In this document: one piece after another, positions 11,674 to 23,170 of the stretch
How the letters are laid out: each line of letters starts with the position of its first letter
Numbering within the stretch: the first letter of the stretch is position 1
Source of the DNA: Aralia elata
Lineage: Eukaryota; Streptophyta; Magnoliopsida; Apiales; Araliaceae
Direction of reading: 5' to 3'
NCBI GenBank assembly: GCA_034770075.1
Contig: CM068377.1
Span: forward strand, 72,863,358-72,927,357
DNA: 64,000 nucleotides
Notes under the pieces: generated by a model
The model's database searches: none
What the model saw: the letters and a program-made list of their open reading frames with translations, nothing else
What the model was told of the DNA's origin: nothing
Made by a program: the position numbers and the translations under genes

Positions 11674-12449
11674 TGTGACACGCGGTGTTCTGACCTTTCG
11701 AGCTCGAAGTCGTGTTCTAAGACCAATCTACATAGACAACAGGGCAGATTTTAGTTTTGAGAAACGGTAAATGCAGATGCATGCTCATGCATTATGTTTT
11801 AAGGGTTTTTTAATCTTTTCTTGCAAAACAGGGTTTGCGGTTTCATTATAACAAGATAAAAAGGATGTCATATTTGATTAGTCTATGTAGATGACATTTT
11901 GCATATAAGGAGTAATAGAGCATGAAGAGACTTCCTGTAACGTTGGGTTTATCTAAGGCTGACCTATCCTAGCTAGGGTTACTCTCGCGGGCTTATCGGC
12001 ATGAAGGTCCCCAGATCTTCGCGTAATCTACTCGATGGGAATGAATCCGATCTTTCAATTAGAGCGGATATGAGTGGTACCTTTCCTGAGCTTCACGGGG
12101 GAACGCCCCCTTGAGTCCAGTAATCAACATCCGATGTGACAACCCGAACTTTTTGGAAATTTTTTTATAAAGTTAAAATAAGAATTTAATAAATAAAAAA
12201 ATTCTTATTATGCGACGTGTCGGGTTTGAATGTATAAATGTATATGTGATTTTGTGTGAAGGATTAAATGTGTATATGAATATGAAATATGGAAGTGAAG
12301 AAGAGTAAACAATTAATATTAATTAATTGAGATTAAGTTAAAATTATATTCTGAATAATATAATTTGAATAATAAGCCTTGAGCGGCAATGAAATTATTA
12401 TGAATTAAACGAGGAGATTAATTCGCTTAATAGTGTAGTAATGTAAGTA

Positions 12450-12707
12450 CTCCATTCGTCCCAAATTAATTGCTCAGCTTTGACTTTTTAAAGTCAAATT
12501 GACCATTTTTAAAACTAATCTTTTTTACTATTTTTGCTAAAATATAGGTGAAAAGATTATAACCAAAAGAAAGTATATACAATTTATTACTAACCCCAAT
12601 TTTTATAGTTTTAGAAATATATTTATATATGCTTAATTATAAATTCTAAAAATAGTCAATTTGACTTAAAAAGTCAAAACTGAGCAATTAATTTGGGACG
12701 GAGGGAG
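12450..12707. mobile_element. Stowaway-type MITE, 258 bp
   Basis: Terminal inverted repeats begin ctccattcgtcccaaatta and end taatttgggacggagggag, flanked by TA on both sides (12448-12449 and 12708-12709). Longer inverted arms continue inside (tgactttttaaagtcaaatt versus its complement near 12660). It is absent at the matching place in the 22428 LTR, as expected of an insertion. It has no coding capacity; mobility would depend on a Tc1/mariner-type transposase elsewhere. Confidence 0.9.
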
Positions 12708-13290
12708 TATTTTTTTTAAATGAGGGAGTTAATTAATTAATTTTTTTCATATATTCCATATAAGTGTAATGTATTTACGAGACAGCTTAGTATATTATAT
12801 TGTGCCAAGTGGAGATGAATTGAAAATATGAGATGAGGAAAGTGATGTATTGATTTTAAGCAATGGAATAAAGAAATTTATTCGATTAAATGAGAATGGT
12901 ACTCTGTTACAATAATTAAATGTAACATGGTAAATGGCTTAATATACGATATTATGCCAAGTAAATATAATTGAATACGTTTTGAGAGACCAATATATAA
13001 AATATACATATTGGTGCTAAATTAGTAAAATTAGATTAATATTTAATTTATGATTGAATATATTAATTTATATATTTAATATATATAAATAAATTGTTGA
13101 AAACAATTTATGGAAGGAAGGAGATAATTAAATTTAATTATACAAAAATAGTTTGTATACATTAAATAAGTTAATTAAAATAATTAAATTAAATATTAAT
13201 TATTTTAATATAGTTGGTTCGTTACACTATAATATATGTAATGTATGCATTATGCAATGTGTAAAATGTATAGACATATGAGAAGGCACG

Positions 13291-13296
13291 GTAGTA

Positions 13297-13354
<58 letters not shown>
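13291..13354. repeat. (AT)n microsatellite
   Basis: An almost pure AT dinucleotide run immediately left of the foldback element. A matching run resumes at 13726, so the foldback probably inserted into the microsatellite. Confidence 0.9.
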
Positions 13355-13357
<3 letters not shown>

Positions 13358-13725
13358 GCCGGATCAGGTCCGGACACCCGGACCTGATAAAATCCGGACC
13401 CCAAATTTTTTTTTTTTTTTTGCACTTTTTTTTTGAAAACAACTAAAAAATATATATATGTATTTTTGGTACTGAAAAAATTTGTTAAAACACTGTTTTG
13501 GGTATGATTTGGATACATATAACAAACAGTGTTATACAGTCGGTATAATACTTTTTGTTATATGTATCCAAATCATACCCAAAACAGTGTTTTAACAAAA
13601 TTTTTCAATACTCAAAATACATATATATTTGTTTTTAGTTGTTTTGAAAAAAAAAAGTGCAAAAAAAAACAAATTTGAGGTCCGTATTTTGATCAGGTCC
13701 GGGAGTCCGGACCTGATCCTGGCTG
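13355..13725. mobile_element. Foldback element with near-complete inverted arms
   Basis: The left arm starts gaggccggatcaggtccgg and the right arm ends ccggacctgatcctggctg, its imperfect reverse complement. The arms pair over about 180 bp each, including the central words tttgggtatgatttggata and tatccaaatcatacccaaa, leaving a loop of about 20-25 nt near 13536. Each tip is itself a small palindrome (ggtccgg..ccggacc). It lies between two halves of an AT microsatellite, so the target duplication cannot be defined. There is no coding region; the superfamily is unknown. Confidence 0.8.
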
Positions 13726-13764
13726 TATATATATATATATATATATATATAAATTCCTGCTTAG

Positions 13765-13824
<60 letters not shown>

Positions 13825-13837
13825 GGATGCCGAGTCA
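13726..13837. repeat. Interrupted (AT)n microsatellite
   Basis: AT dinucleotide runs interrupted by aaattcctgcttag near 13750. Continuation of the run at 13291-13354. Confidence 0.85.
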
Positions 13838-14440
13838 TTGGTTTTAACAAGTATGAGGTGTAATTTCATTATACTGATAAGAGGATACTAGCAACCCATT
13901 TGGTGAATAAGAGAGGGAGCTACCTAGTGGACTTCATTTCTTACTCCCCTGCTCTCTCTCATCCTTGTCCCATCCGTTCCAAACTATTCCTTGGCTAAAC
14001 CTTCATAATTTCATGCTACCAAAATAAGAAAATTAATCACCAATTCTTGTTAAAACTCCATCAAATTCTCTAAGAGCCGAAACTAGCAACTGAATTTGAA
14101 GAAGAGTTAGAGAAAAGAATTAACAAAGGAAGGATATAAATCAGCCCAACCAAGCTTAAAAGTAAGAACATATCAAATAAAGAGGTAAATTAACATTTAC
14201 TTGTTAAATTTATGAAAATTAAAGTTAGTAATGATTATTATTGTTGTAATTGGTCGTGGGAGGATTGAAAATTATGGGAACCATGAAGGGTTCAGATGAT
14301 ATAAGATGGAATTGATTATGGAGTTGAGATTTATGCTTTGAATTCATGAAAAGATGAATTTTTAAAGTATGCACAATATGTGTTTAATAAAATGCCTCTA
14401 TGAGGTTATTTTGCTAAAACATGAACATTGATATGTGATT

Positions 14441-14716
14441 TTGGTAAATTAGTAGGCTCTTTAGTATTCCATTTTTTTGATTTAAAGGGCTAAAGGGGGA
14501 GTTTCATTTTGGATCTAGAAGCAACCAAATAGCTCATTCATTCACCAATGGCTTGTTGACTCTCTGATGGAAAGTCTAGTGAGGTCCAATTTTGAAGGGA
14601 TTTTATTGCAGATTTAGAATATCCATTCCACGCAAATATTCATTTCTCTTGTGAGTAATTTCTAATTGATCAATTAGTTTTTGAGGATAATTAGTGGAAA
14701 ATTTTGGAGGAAGGAG
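14441..14716. other. Unassigned flank of the copia insertion
   Basis: This matches neither the gypsy LTR piece on its left nor the copia element. It ends with the copia target duplication aggag (14712-14716). No gene is seen. Confidence 0.4.
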
Positions 14717-15543
14717 TGTTGTTTGTGCTTCAAAATTGTACTTCAAAACCTTTAACTTTGGCAAAGTCCCACATTGCCTATTTTGAGAACTTTTCTTTGG
14801 TATATTAGTATACGCTAGTGTTGGGCTTAATAACATGGTTGAGGAAAAAGGGATGAGCTCGCGCACATGAGGTTGGCTAAGGAATTGGGTTGGGCCAAGC
14901 TTGGATCTTGGACTTCCAGCCAGAAAACCTTAATGCGTGTGGGCACGCGTTACGCCCACGCGGGGGGGGGGAGGGGGTGCAAATCCGGACAATTTGGCCT
15001 CACGGGTGCACCTAGGTAGCCCAATGTTTTTGCTAAAATTCCTAACTCAGTTTTTTGATTAAGCTAAAACATGTTTAAAGTTACTTGAGCTCCATACACG
15101 TTTTTTGTTACTAAACCTTCTTCCATGTTTTGTGTTGTTACATTACCAAACACATGTTTCTTGTTCCAGATCTCAGATCTTAGATCTCACTTCTCCTATA
15201 ACTATTCTTCTCTCAACTTCAGAACAATATAACAAATAACAATAAAATCTCTCTTCTTCTTACATTTTCAATGTACGCTCTTCTTCGTAGTTCTTGAGTC
15301 AGGCAATCCACAAAGACAAGTCCACAACCTCTTTTTGTGAGTACACGCAATTGGAGGTTTAACCGTTGAATCCTAGAGGGTGAACGCCGGAAGCCCATTT
15401 GTACCGGAGGTTATTACCAGTGGGGGCGAAATCACTTTTTAGGACAGTAGCTTTGCTACGCCTCGGTTTCAGTCATCTTCCAGATAAGTTGTTCTGATTT
15501 TATTGTTCTGTTCATCTTGTTAATGCTACTAGAAATTCCAACA
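14717..15543 (+). repeat. Copia 5' LTR
   Basis: TG...CA LTR. A TATA-like ctataact lies near 15195 and a T/C-rich stretch follows. A variable GC-rich patch (cgcgggggggggg, near 14960) differs in the other copy. It contains aaatcactttttag at 15429-15442, the reverse complement of the sequence just downstream of the LTR. Confidence 0.92.
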
Positions 15544-15545
15544 AT

Positions 15546-15559
15546 CTAAAAAGTGATTT
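15546..15559 (+). promoter_or_regulatory. Presumed primer-binding site, self-complementary to LTR
   Basis: Two bases after the LTR end stands ctaaaaagtgattt, where the primer site should be. It does not resemble the tRNA-iMet complement TGGTATCAGAGC. It is the exact reverse complement of LTR bases 15429-15442. Pairing would give a 14-bp stem with a loop of 103 nt. The function as a self-primer is inferred. Confidence 0.5.
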
Positions 15560-15572
15560 AATTATTAACAAG

Positions 15573-16907
15573 ATGAAATCTGCTTTGGACTTTGCTAAAA
15601 TTGAACGCTTTGATGGTACCAATTTTAAGAGATGGTCTGAAGACATGCTATTTTATTTGGAAACTATGAATCTGGAATATGTGTTATATGTGGATCCTAT
15701 TGTGGAACTTCCTGCTACTCCTGCTAATGATTTTCTTGAAACTCTTGAAAAAACTTATGCTGATGATTCTGCAACAAGGGATTATGTTAAGGATAATCGT
15801 ACATGTCGTAGATATATGTTGCACTACTTGTCTAATATACTGTTTGATATTTATTATCCGTATGAAAGTGCTAAGAAGATTTGGGAAGCCTTAAAATCAA
15901 AGTATGCTGTAGAAAACTCTGGACTTAAGAAATATGTTGCTGGAAAATTCTTAGATTTTAAGATGCAAGATGGAAAATCTGTAATAGAGCAAGTTCATAT
16001 ATATCAAACGATTGTAGGGGAGGTTATTGGGGAAGGAATGAAAATGTGCGAGAGCTTTCAAGCTGCTGCACTTATTGAAAAATTACCACCCTCATGGAAA
16101 GATTATAAGATGAACCTTAAGCATAACACTACAGATTTTACTATGCAGGAACTAGTTGCACACATACATATTGAAGAACAAAACAGGGCAAAAGATAGAG
16201 GAGACATAGTTGCTCATCATTCTGCTAAGGCCAATCTCGTTGAAGAAAGGCCACAATGGAAGACCCATAATTATCCAAATCAAAATCCGTCCAAAAACCA
16301 CAAAGGGAAAAATCAGAACTCAACTCGGGGTAAAGACAATAGGTTCAAAAATCCCAACCAAATTCAGAAACCTTTTACCAAAGGTCCTTGCTTCGTGTGT
16401 GGCAAGCCTGGCCATATTGCTATGAAATGTCATTTTCCCAAGGGGAAAGATAATAATAAATTCCAGCCTAAGCCCCAAGCGAACCTAGCTGAAACCGATG
16501 ATATTATTGTTGCTGTTGTCTCAGAAGTAAACTTAGTTGACAACCTCACAGAATGGGTAGTTGATACTGGCGCCACTAGACACATTTATGCAAATAGAAA
16601 TGTAATCCTTAATTACGAAAGTGTGACTAATGGGGAAAATATCTATATGGGGGATTCTCGAACTACTAAAGTTACAGGGAAATGGAAAGTTTTACTTAGA
16701 TTAACTTCGGGGAAAACTACCGCTTTGCAAAATGTGCTTCATGTGCCTGATATTCGTAGAAACCTTGTGTCTAGTTCATTGTTGAACAAAGCTGGGATTA
16801 AACTTGTGTTTGAATTTGATAAACTTGTACTTACCCGTAATGGGGATTTTGTCGGAAAAGGTTTTGTAATGGGGGTTTATTTGTTCTTGATGCTTCTGCT
16901 GAATTGA
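15573..16907 (+). pseudogene. Copia gag and protease region
   Basis: The ATG at 15573 begins a 444-codon frame. Residues 1-230 form a copia-type gag (FDGTNFKRWSEDMLFYLE near residue 13). A zinc knuckle CFVCGKPGHIAMKCH lies near residue 272, followed by a Lys/Asn-rich linker. The aspartic protease motif VVDTGATRHI is near residue 328, with the flap-side block LHVPDIRRNLVSSSLL near 390. The frame closes at 16905-16907 because a base is missing in the G-run near 16870; the integrase continues in another frame. Gag packages the RNA and the protease matures the polyprotein. Confidence 0.85.
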
Positions 16908-17762
16908 ATAATAAGAATGCATCTTTTGCTTATATTGTTGAATCTTTGGATATGTGGCATGCTAGATTAGGACATTTGAATGTGGCATCTATTAAAAAGT
17001 TGAAACAACTTGAGCTTATTCCTAATTTTGCAAATACTGAGTTTAATAAATGTGAAATTTGTGTGGAAGCAAAACATGCTAAGAAACCTTTTAAAAGTGT
17101 TGAAAGACATACTAAACTTCTTGAGTTGATTCACAGTGATTTAGCTGATTTTAATAATACTACAAGTAGAGGTGGTAAGAAATACTATATTTCTTTTGTG
17201 GATGATTATTCTAGATACACTCAAATTTATCTCCTTGCCTCTAAAGATGAAGCGGAAGAAATGTTTATTAAATACAAAGCAGAGGTTGAAAATCAATTAG
17301 ATAGAAAGATTAAAAGAGTTAGATCCGATCGTGGGGGAGAATATGAATCAGGAAGTCTCAAAAAAATTTGTGAACTAAATGGTATTATACATGAAACTTC
17401 TCCACCATATTCTCCACAGTCCAATGGAGTCGCTGAAAGGAAAAATAGAACTCTTAAAGATATGATGAATGCCATGTTAATTAGTTCTGGTTTACCATAT
17501 AATATGTGAGGTGAAACTTGTCTTTCTGCAAATCATATTTTAAATAGAGTTCCACATAAAAAGATAGACTCTACACTATATCATTTATGGAAGAATCATG
17601 CTCCTAACTTGGGGTATCTTAAAGTGTGGGGGTGTCTAGCTAAAGTAGCTATACCAGTTTTTAAAAGAAATAAAATTGGGCCTAAAACAATGGATTGTAT
17701 TTTTATTGGATATGCTTCTAATAGTGCTGCATACAGATTTTTGGTAATTAAAGATGAGACAT
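16904..17762 (+). pseudogene. Copia integrase region
   Basis: The pre-integrase block MWHARLGHLNVASIKKL and the zinc-binding CEICVEAKHAKKPF come first. The catalytic core has D in HSDLADF, D in SDRGGEYES and E in SNGVAERKNRTL, so the D,D,E triad is present. An in-frame TGA (17507-17509) follows LPYNM, where Trp is expected. The frame then continues (LKVWGCLAKVA) to stops near 17762. It would insert cDNA into the genome. Confidence 0.85.
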
Positions 17763-17846
17763 AATAATTATCTGAATAAATTCTATTTTGGAAACTAAGG
17801 ATGTAAGATTTTTTTGAAAATATTCTTCTAATGAAAATAAGAGACG

Positions 17847-19541
17847 GTGGACAGTCCATCTTCAAATGAATTTCTTAAAAGGACAGATAAAGAGTCAGTA
17901 CCTGCTTCTACTAGAAGTAAAAGGCAACATTTTGAGAAAACTTTTGGCCCAAATTTTATAACTGCTTTTATAACTGAAGATAACCCTAAAATGTATGGAG
18001 AAGCAATGAAATCAATTGATGCAAAACATTTTGGAAAGATGTTATTAATAGTGAACTAGAATCCATTTATGTCTAACCATACATGGGAACTAGTTAATTT
18101 GCCTAGAGGGTGTAAACCTATTGGTAGTAAATGGGTGTTTAAAAAGAAGTTAAAAGCTGATTGGGTCCTATTGATAAATTCAAGGCTAGACTTGTGGCTA
18201 AAGGGTATACTCAAAAAGAAGGGTTTTGACTATTTTGACACTTACTCACCAGTGACTAAAAATTGCAACCATAAGAATTTTAATTGCTTTTGGCATCTAT
18301 TCATAATTTGATAATCCACCAAATGGATGTTAAAACTGCTTTTCTTGAACGGTGAGTTAAACGAAAAAAATATATATGTGTCAACCGGAAGGATTTGCTG
18401 TTTCAGGAGAAGAACAAAAAGTGTGTAGAACTTGTGAAATCATTGTATAGTTTGAAACAAGCACCAAAACAATGGAATGACAAATTTAGTAAAACTTCTC
18501 TTGTCTAATGACTTTGTGACAAATGAATCTGATACTTGTGTGTATAGTAGATTCAATGGAAATTGGTGGTGTGATTATTTGCTTATATGTGGATGATTTG
18601 CTAATATTTGGTACTGATGAGAAAGTTGTGGAAATCACAAAAACTTTTTTATCTTCTACATTTGACATGAAAGATTTGGGAGAAGCGAATTTGATTCTTG
18701 GCATGAAAATTAATAGACATGCAGATGGTTTGGTTTTATCTCAATCTCATTATGTGGAAAATATTCTTAAGAAGTTTAACTTCTTTAATGAAGAGCCATT
18801 AGGAAACACCTTATGACTCTAGTGTACATTTAAAGAAAAATAAAGGGATTGGTATTGCACAAACTGAATATGCTATAATCATTGGTAGTGTAATATACCT
18901 AATGAACTGTACTCGACCTGATATTGTATATGCCATCAGTAGACTTAACAGATATACTCATAATCCTTCACAAGATCATTGGAATGAATTGTCACGTCTA
19001 ATGAGGTATTTAAAAGGAACAGTTAATGTAGGTATACATTTTACTGGTCATCCTAATGTTTTTAGAAGGGATATTGTGATGCTAATTGGGTATCTGATAA
19101 TGAATGAAACAAACTCCACCAGTGGATATGTGTTTACTTTAGGTGGAGGAACTGTCTCTTGGAGATCTGCTAAACAAACTTGTACTGCTAGATCTACTAT
19201 GGAATCTGAATTTATTGCATTAGAATTGGCAGGTACAGAAGCAAAGTGGCTGAGGAATTTATTGGCAAGACATACCATTGTGGTCTAAACCAATTCCTTC
19301 TATATCTCTGCATTGTGATTCTCAAGCTGCTATTGGCCGAGCAATGAACCAAGTGTATAATGGGAAACAAAGGCATATTCGCTTGAGACATAACATTGTA
19401 CGAGAACTGATCAGTAACGGTGTTATTTCCATGGAATTTGTGAGGTCTGAAAAGAACCTAGCGGATCCGCTTACAAAGAGATTGATTAAAAAGATTGTCC
19501 AAGAAGCATCCAGAGGGATGGGACAATTGCCAACATTTTGA
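17847..19541 (+). pseudogene. Copia reverse transcriptase and RNase H
   Basis: RT fragments: the N-terminal block before 18060; NHTWELVNLPRGCKPIGSKW at about 18072; FDTYSPVTK near 18240; and the catalytic YVDD at 18586-18597 (LYVDDLLIFG). RNase H fragments: TRPDIVYAISRLNRYTHN near 18915, CTARSTMESEFIALE near 19180, and the C-terminal NLADPLTKRL near 19460. Frameshifts occur near 18060, 18230-18500, 18815 and 19288, so no active enzyme is possible. The domain order RT then RNase H after integrase confirms copia. Confidence 0.85.
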
Positions 19542-20100
19542 GTAAGTAATGCGTGATAGAAACCCAACCCATGTGATTGGAGATCCCATGAATTGGGTTC
19601 AATGGGTAACAACAAGTCACGGAATTACTTAATTATAGCACTGCAATTATTTATCCCTGTGTGTATGTGGTGCTTACTGACAAAATTGTGATAGGATGAA
19701 TCATTTAGATTCTTAATGCAACTCATAGCCCTAAAGGGTGGTGTATGTCAGTTTACACTTGATGGGTTCACCTAATATAAAGGTGGAAGTGTGGGCCGCC
19801 TTCCTATGAGACCATGTGGCAAACTCTCTAGAGCCTTTATGAAAATCTGGGATATGGCGCATGACCTAGAACGCGCCCAACCGCGGACTTGTGTGGATTT
19901 AAGATTTTTGGGTATGTGTGTAAGTTCAACTGTTTGTATCACAGATAATGGGTTCAAGATTTTAATTCACCTATAAATCTACATTCATGAGCTTGTTCCA
20001 CTAAATGTCGATTCAAACCCACAAGGTATCGACATGATGTATCTATAATCTATTGCCTGACTTCCTTCGTTTAATTTCTTCTTTGATAATTTTGAATCAA

Positions 20101-20110
20101 TGTGGGGGAT
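20101..20110 (+). promoter_or_regulatory. Copia polypurine tract
   Basis: tgtgggggat directly abuts the 3' LTR start at 20111, the expected place of plus-strand priming. Confidence 0.7.
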
Positions 20111-20941
20111 TGTTGTTTGTGCTTCAAAATTTTGTACTTCAAAACCTTTAGCTTTGCCAAAGTCCCACATTGCCTATTTTGAGAACTTTTCTTTGGCATA
20201 TTAGTATATCCAAGTGTTGGGTTTAGTAACATGATTGAGGAAAAAATGATGGGCTCGCACACATGAGGTTGGCTAAGGAATTGGGTTGGGCAAAGTTTGG
20301 ATATTGGACTTCCAACCAGAAAACCTTAATGCGGGTGGTGGGCGCGCGGTTACAGTCCGCGCAGGGGGGAGGTTGCAAATCCGGACAATTTGGCCTCGCG
20401 GATGCACCCAGGTAGCCCAATGTTTTTGCTAAAATTCCTAACTCAGTTTTTTGATTAAGCTAAAACATGTTTAAAGTTACTTGAGCTCCATACACGTTTT
20501 TTGTTACTAAACCTTCTTCCATGTTTTGTGTTGTTACATTACCGAACACATGTTTCTTGTTCCAGATCTCAGATCTTAGATCTCACTTCTCATATAACTA
20601 TTCTTCCTCTAAACTTCAGAACAATATAACAAAGAAACAGTAAACTCTCTCTTCTTCCTACATTTTTAATGTACGCTCTTCTTCGTAGTTCTTGAGTCAG
20701 GCAATCCACAAAGACAAGTCCACAACCTCTTTCTGTGAGTACACGCAATTGGAGGTTTAACCGTTGAATCCTGGAGGGTGAACGCCGAAAGCCCATTTGT
20801 ACCGGAGGTTATTACCAGTGGGGGCGAAATCACTTTTTAGGACAGTAACTTTGCTACTCCTCGGTTTCAGTCATCTTCCAGATAAGTTGTTCCGATTTTA
20901 TTGTTCTGTTCATCTTGTTAATGCTACTAGAAAGTCCAACA
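20111..20941 (+). repeat. Copia 3' LTR
   Basis: Matches 14717-15543 end to end with scattered substitutions and short indels, largest around the GC-rich patch near 20335-20370. The aaatcactttttag word is conserved (20827-20840). Confidence 0.92.
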
Positions 20942-20946
20942 AGGAG

Positions 20947-22413
20947 TACATCAAATTCTTGGTTTACTTTGAGAAATTTGTTTCAATTTTTGGTTAAAAA
21001 AGTCTTGTATCTCCAATCATTCTAGCCCATTGACTATAAGAAAGCAGTGAGCATATTGGTTGTACATGCATTAATATTACACATTTCATGGTGGGGCAGA
21101 GGACATATCAATTGCCAATAATTATAATGTTTTGCTATTGTTTCATTTACTTGGCATATATGTTTTCTTCAGTTCTGTCCTTCTGAAGGTATGATAAAGG
21201 TTGGTAGGCGTTTGGAGGGTTAATAATTATGTACAACCAAAAGTTCAGAAATACTTTTATTTCCCTACTATTCTAGAAGGTGATGACTCTGGAATTGAAA
21301 CTGAGGTGGGAATTCAGATGAGGTTAAAGAGAATCCAGTACCCTGTTTTGATATTTATTACACATATACCTGAACTTAATATAGTAACGGTGACTGATGA
21401 TGGAGTTTCGAAAATCTTTAATTTTGAGCTTCTTAAATTTTGAATTTTATTTTTAAACTAAGTTTCGGAAATAGAGTTAATGCATCATAAAATGATTTTT
21501 AAAATATAAACCATGAATTATATGGTATGTTAAGTCTGAATCGATAATGTAATCGAAGAAGTAAAATTTATACTACAAATTGTATAAATTAAGTTGAAAG
21601 ACATATAACTGTATTCACTAACCTATATAAGGTATGAATTGTACCATTGGAGCGTAAAATAAATAAAGATTTGTAATCTAATCTAAGTAGTTTAAGTCTC
21701 GAAATGAGATTGAAATGTGATTAAAAGAATGCGTTTTAACCCGAGTCATGGATTTCTGTGATATCCCGAATATTAGCAATATTTCTTTAAAAGGAAATAT
21801 TAAATGATTAAAGGAAATGTTGTAAAAAGAGGATTAATTTTTTTTATTTAGGTTCTTGTAAAGGACCTATAGCGTATATGAAAATTGTGAAGAAAAAGAC
21901 TTTTATGATAAAAGGGCTCTAAATAAGAATGCTATGAGACATTATGAATAAAGAAATTATTTATTCATAATGGAAAGAAAGTAATATGTGGAATTAACTA
22001 ATTTTTTATGTGATGAGGCGAAATAAACGTATTATTAAATGTATACATTTATTTATTAAGAATGAAAAGAAAAGCCAATATATATTATGTTATGTATGTG
22101 TTGGAGATATGTATGATAATTATGAAGTGGAAATAGATAATGTAATTAATAAAGTAAATTAATTACATTACATATGGAACAACAAAGAAATTGGATAAAA
22201 AGAATAACGCTCGAAATATAATCGAGTTCGAATAAAGGTTATGATTTAAAACCTATACGGATAAATTAAGGAAAATGAGACAAATAGGTAATATAACACC
22301 TAATGTTAAAACGATACATTGAAATTATTCAACGATAAAGTTGAAAAGGAAGATAGATATAAACCGAGTAAGGATGTTTCCAGTAAATTGTGATTCCGAA
22401 GACGGAATCGCTA
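20947..22413. other. Unassigned sequence between copia and gypsy LTR
   Basis: 21201-21443 holds an 80-codon plus-strand frame (contains GDDSGIETEVGIQMRLKRI) that I cannot assign; it may be a captured exon fragment. 21757 reads tgtgatatcccgaat, resembling another gypsy LTR start. 22385-22413 contains gattccgaagacggaatcgc, wording often found just before the 3' LTR of Tekay/Del-type elements. No intact gene. Confidence 0.4.
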
Positions 22414-22427
22414 TAAAGGGGGAAAGA
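22414..22427 (+). promoter_or_regulatory. Gypsy polypurine tract
   Basis: aaagggggaaagaa stands immediately before the LTR start tgtaataaccc at 22428, the expected position of a plus-strand primer. Confidence 0.7.
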
Positions 22428-22566
22428 ATGTAATAACCCAGATTTTTCAAAAATTATATTAAATAAGAATTTAATTAATAAAATTCTTATTGCGAGACGA
22501 AGCAGGTTTGAATATACATATGTGTATATGTATGTTGAACTAAATGAATTGTGTTATGAGGTTGAA

Positions 22567-22568
<2 letters not shown>

Positions 22569-22654
<86 letters not shown>
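22569..22654. repeat. (TA)n(TG)n microsatellite
   Basis: About 43 bp of TA repeats pass directly into about 43 bp of TG repeats. Located early in the LTR. Confidence 0.95.
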
Positions 22655-22657
<3 letters not shown>

Positions 22658-23113
22658 AATATTTATATGATTAAAATATAAGATTTAATAGTTAATAAAA
22701 CTATTAAATTAATTGGATGACATTAGAAAGAAAATGAATAAAAATATATATGTTGAAATATGTGATTTGTGTGAAGGGTTAATTTGTATATATAAATATG
22801 AAATATATACATCGAGAAAATGAGATTTAATAGTTAATTAAACTATTAAAGAAAGTGGAAAAAATTAATTACAAAATGAAATATGAAAATGAAGGAACTC
22901 AATTGATTAATATTAATTAATTGAGATAAAGTTAAAATTATATTATGAATAATATAATTTGAATAATAAGTTTGGAATGGCGATGGGGTCATGACAAATT
23001 AAATTTCATAAATGAGGTGATTAATTCGCTTAATTAAAATAGTGAATTAATGTAATTATCTTTATTTTAAATGGTAACGAGTGAGTTAACTAAACTCATT
23101 ATATTTTTTAATA

Positions 23114-23116
<3 letters not shown>

Positions 23117-23169
<53 letters not shown>

Positions 23170-23170
23170 T
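23117..23170. repeat. (AT)n(AC)n microsatellite
   Basis: AT repeats followed by AC repeats. The position corresponds to the AT runs that flank the foldback element in the left LTR piece. Confidence 0.95.

Larger units (their letters stand above)
12135..14440 (+). repeat. Left gypsy LTR piece with nested insertions
   Basis: This matches 22428-24440 in order: the start (tgtgacaaccc versus tgtaataaccc), the block aattaatattaattaattg near 12312 versus 22902, ttaattcgctta near 12420 versus 23023, tctctaagagc near 14072 versus 24047, and the words aaaatgcct/gaggttat near 14390 versus 24385. Similarity fades at about 14440. It is interrupted by a Stowaway MITE and a foldback element. The rest of this LTR is missing or displaced. 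Confidence 0.6.
14717..20941 (+). mobile_element. Ty1/copia retrotransposon, nearly complete
   Basis: Two LTRs (14717-15543, 827 bp; 20111-20941, 831 bp) begin tgttgtttgtgcttcaaaa and end agt/att-ccaaca, with the target duplication aggag on both sides (14712-14716 and 20942-20946). The polypurine stretch tgtgggggat directly precedes the second LTR. Internal order is gag, protease, integrase, RT, RNase H, the copia order. LTRs differ at scattered positions (clearly under 100% but alignable throughout), so the insertion is not recent. The usual plant primer site TGGTATCAGAGC is absent after the first LTR. Lineage within copia is unassigned. Confidence 0.92.

Noticed and set aside
13222..13847. 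Several Tyr/Ile-rich frames on both strands
   Set aside because: They are translations of AT microsatellites and of the foldback arms.
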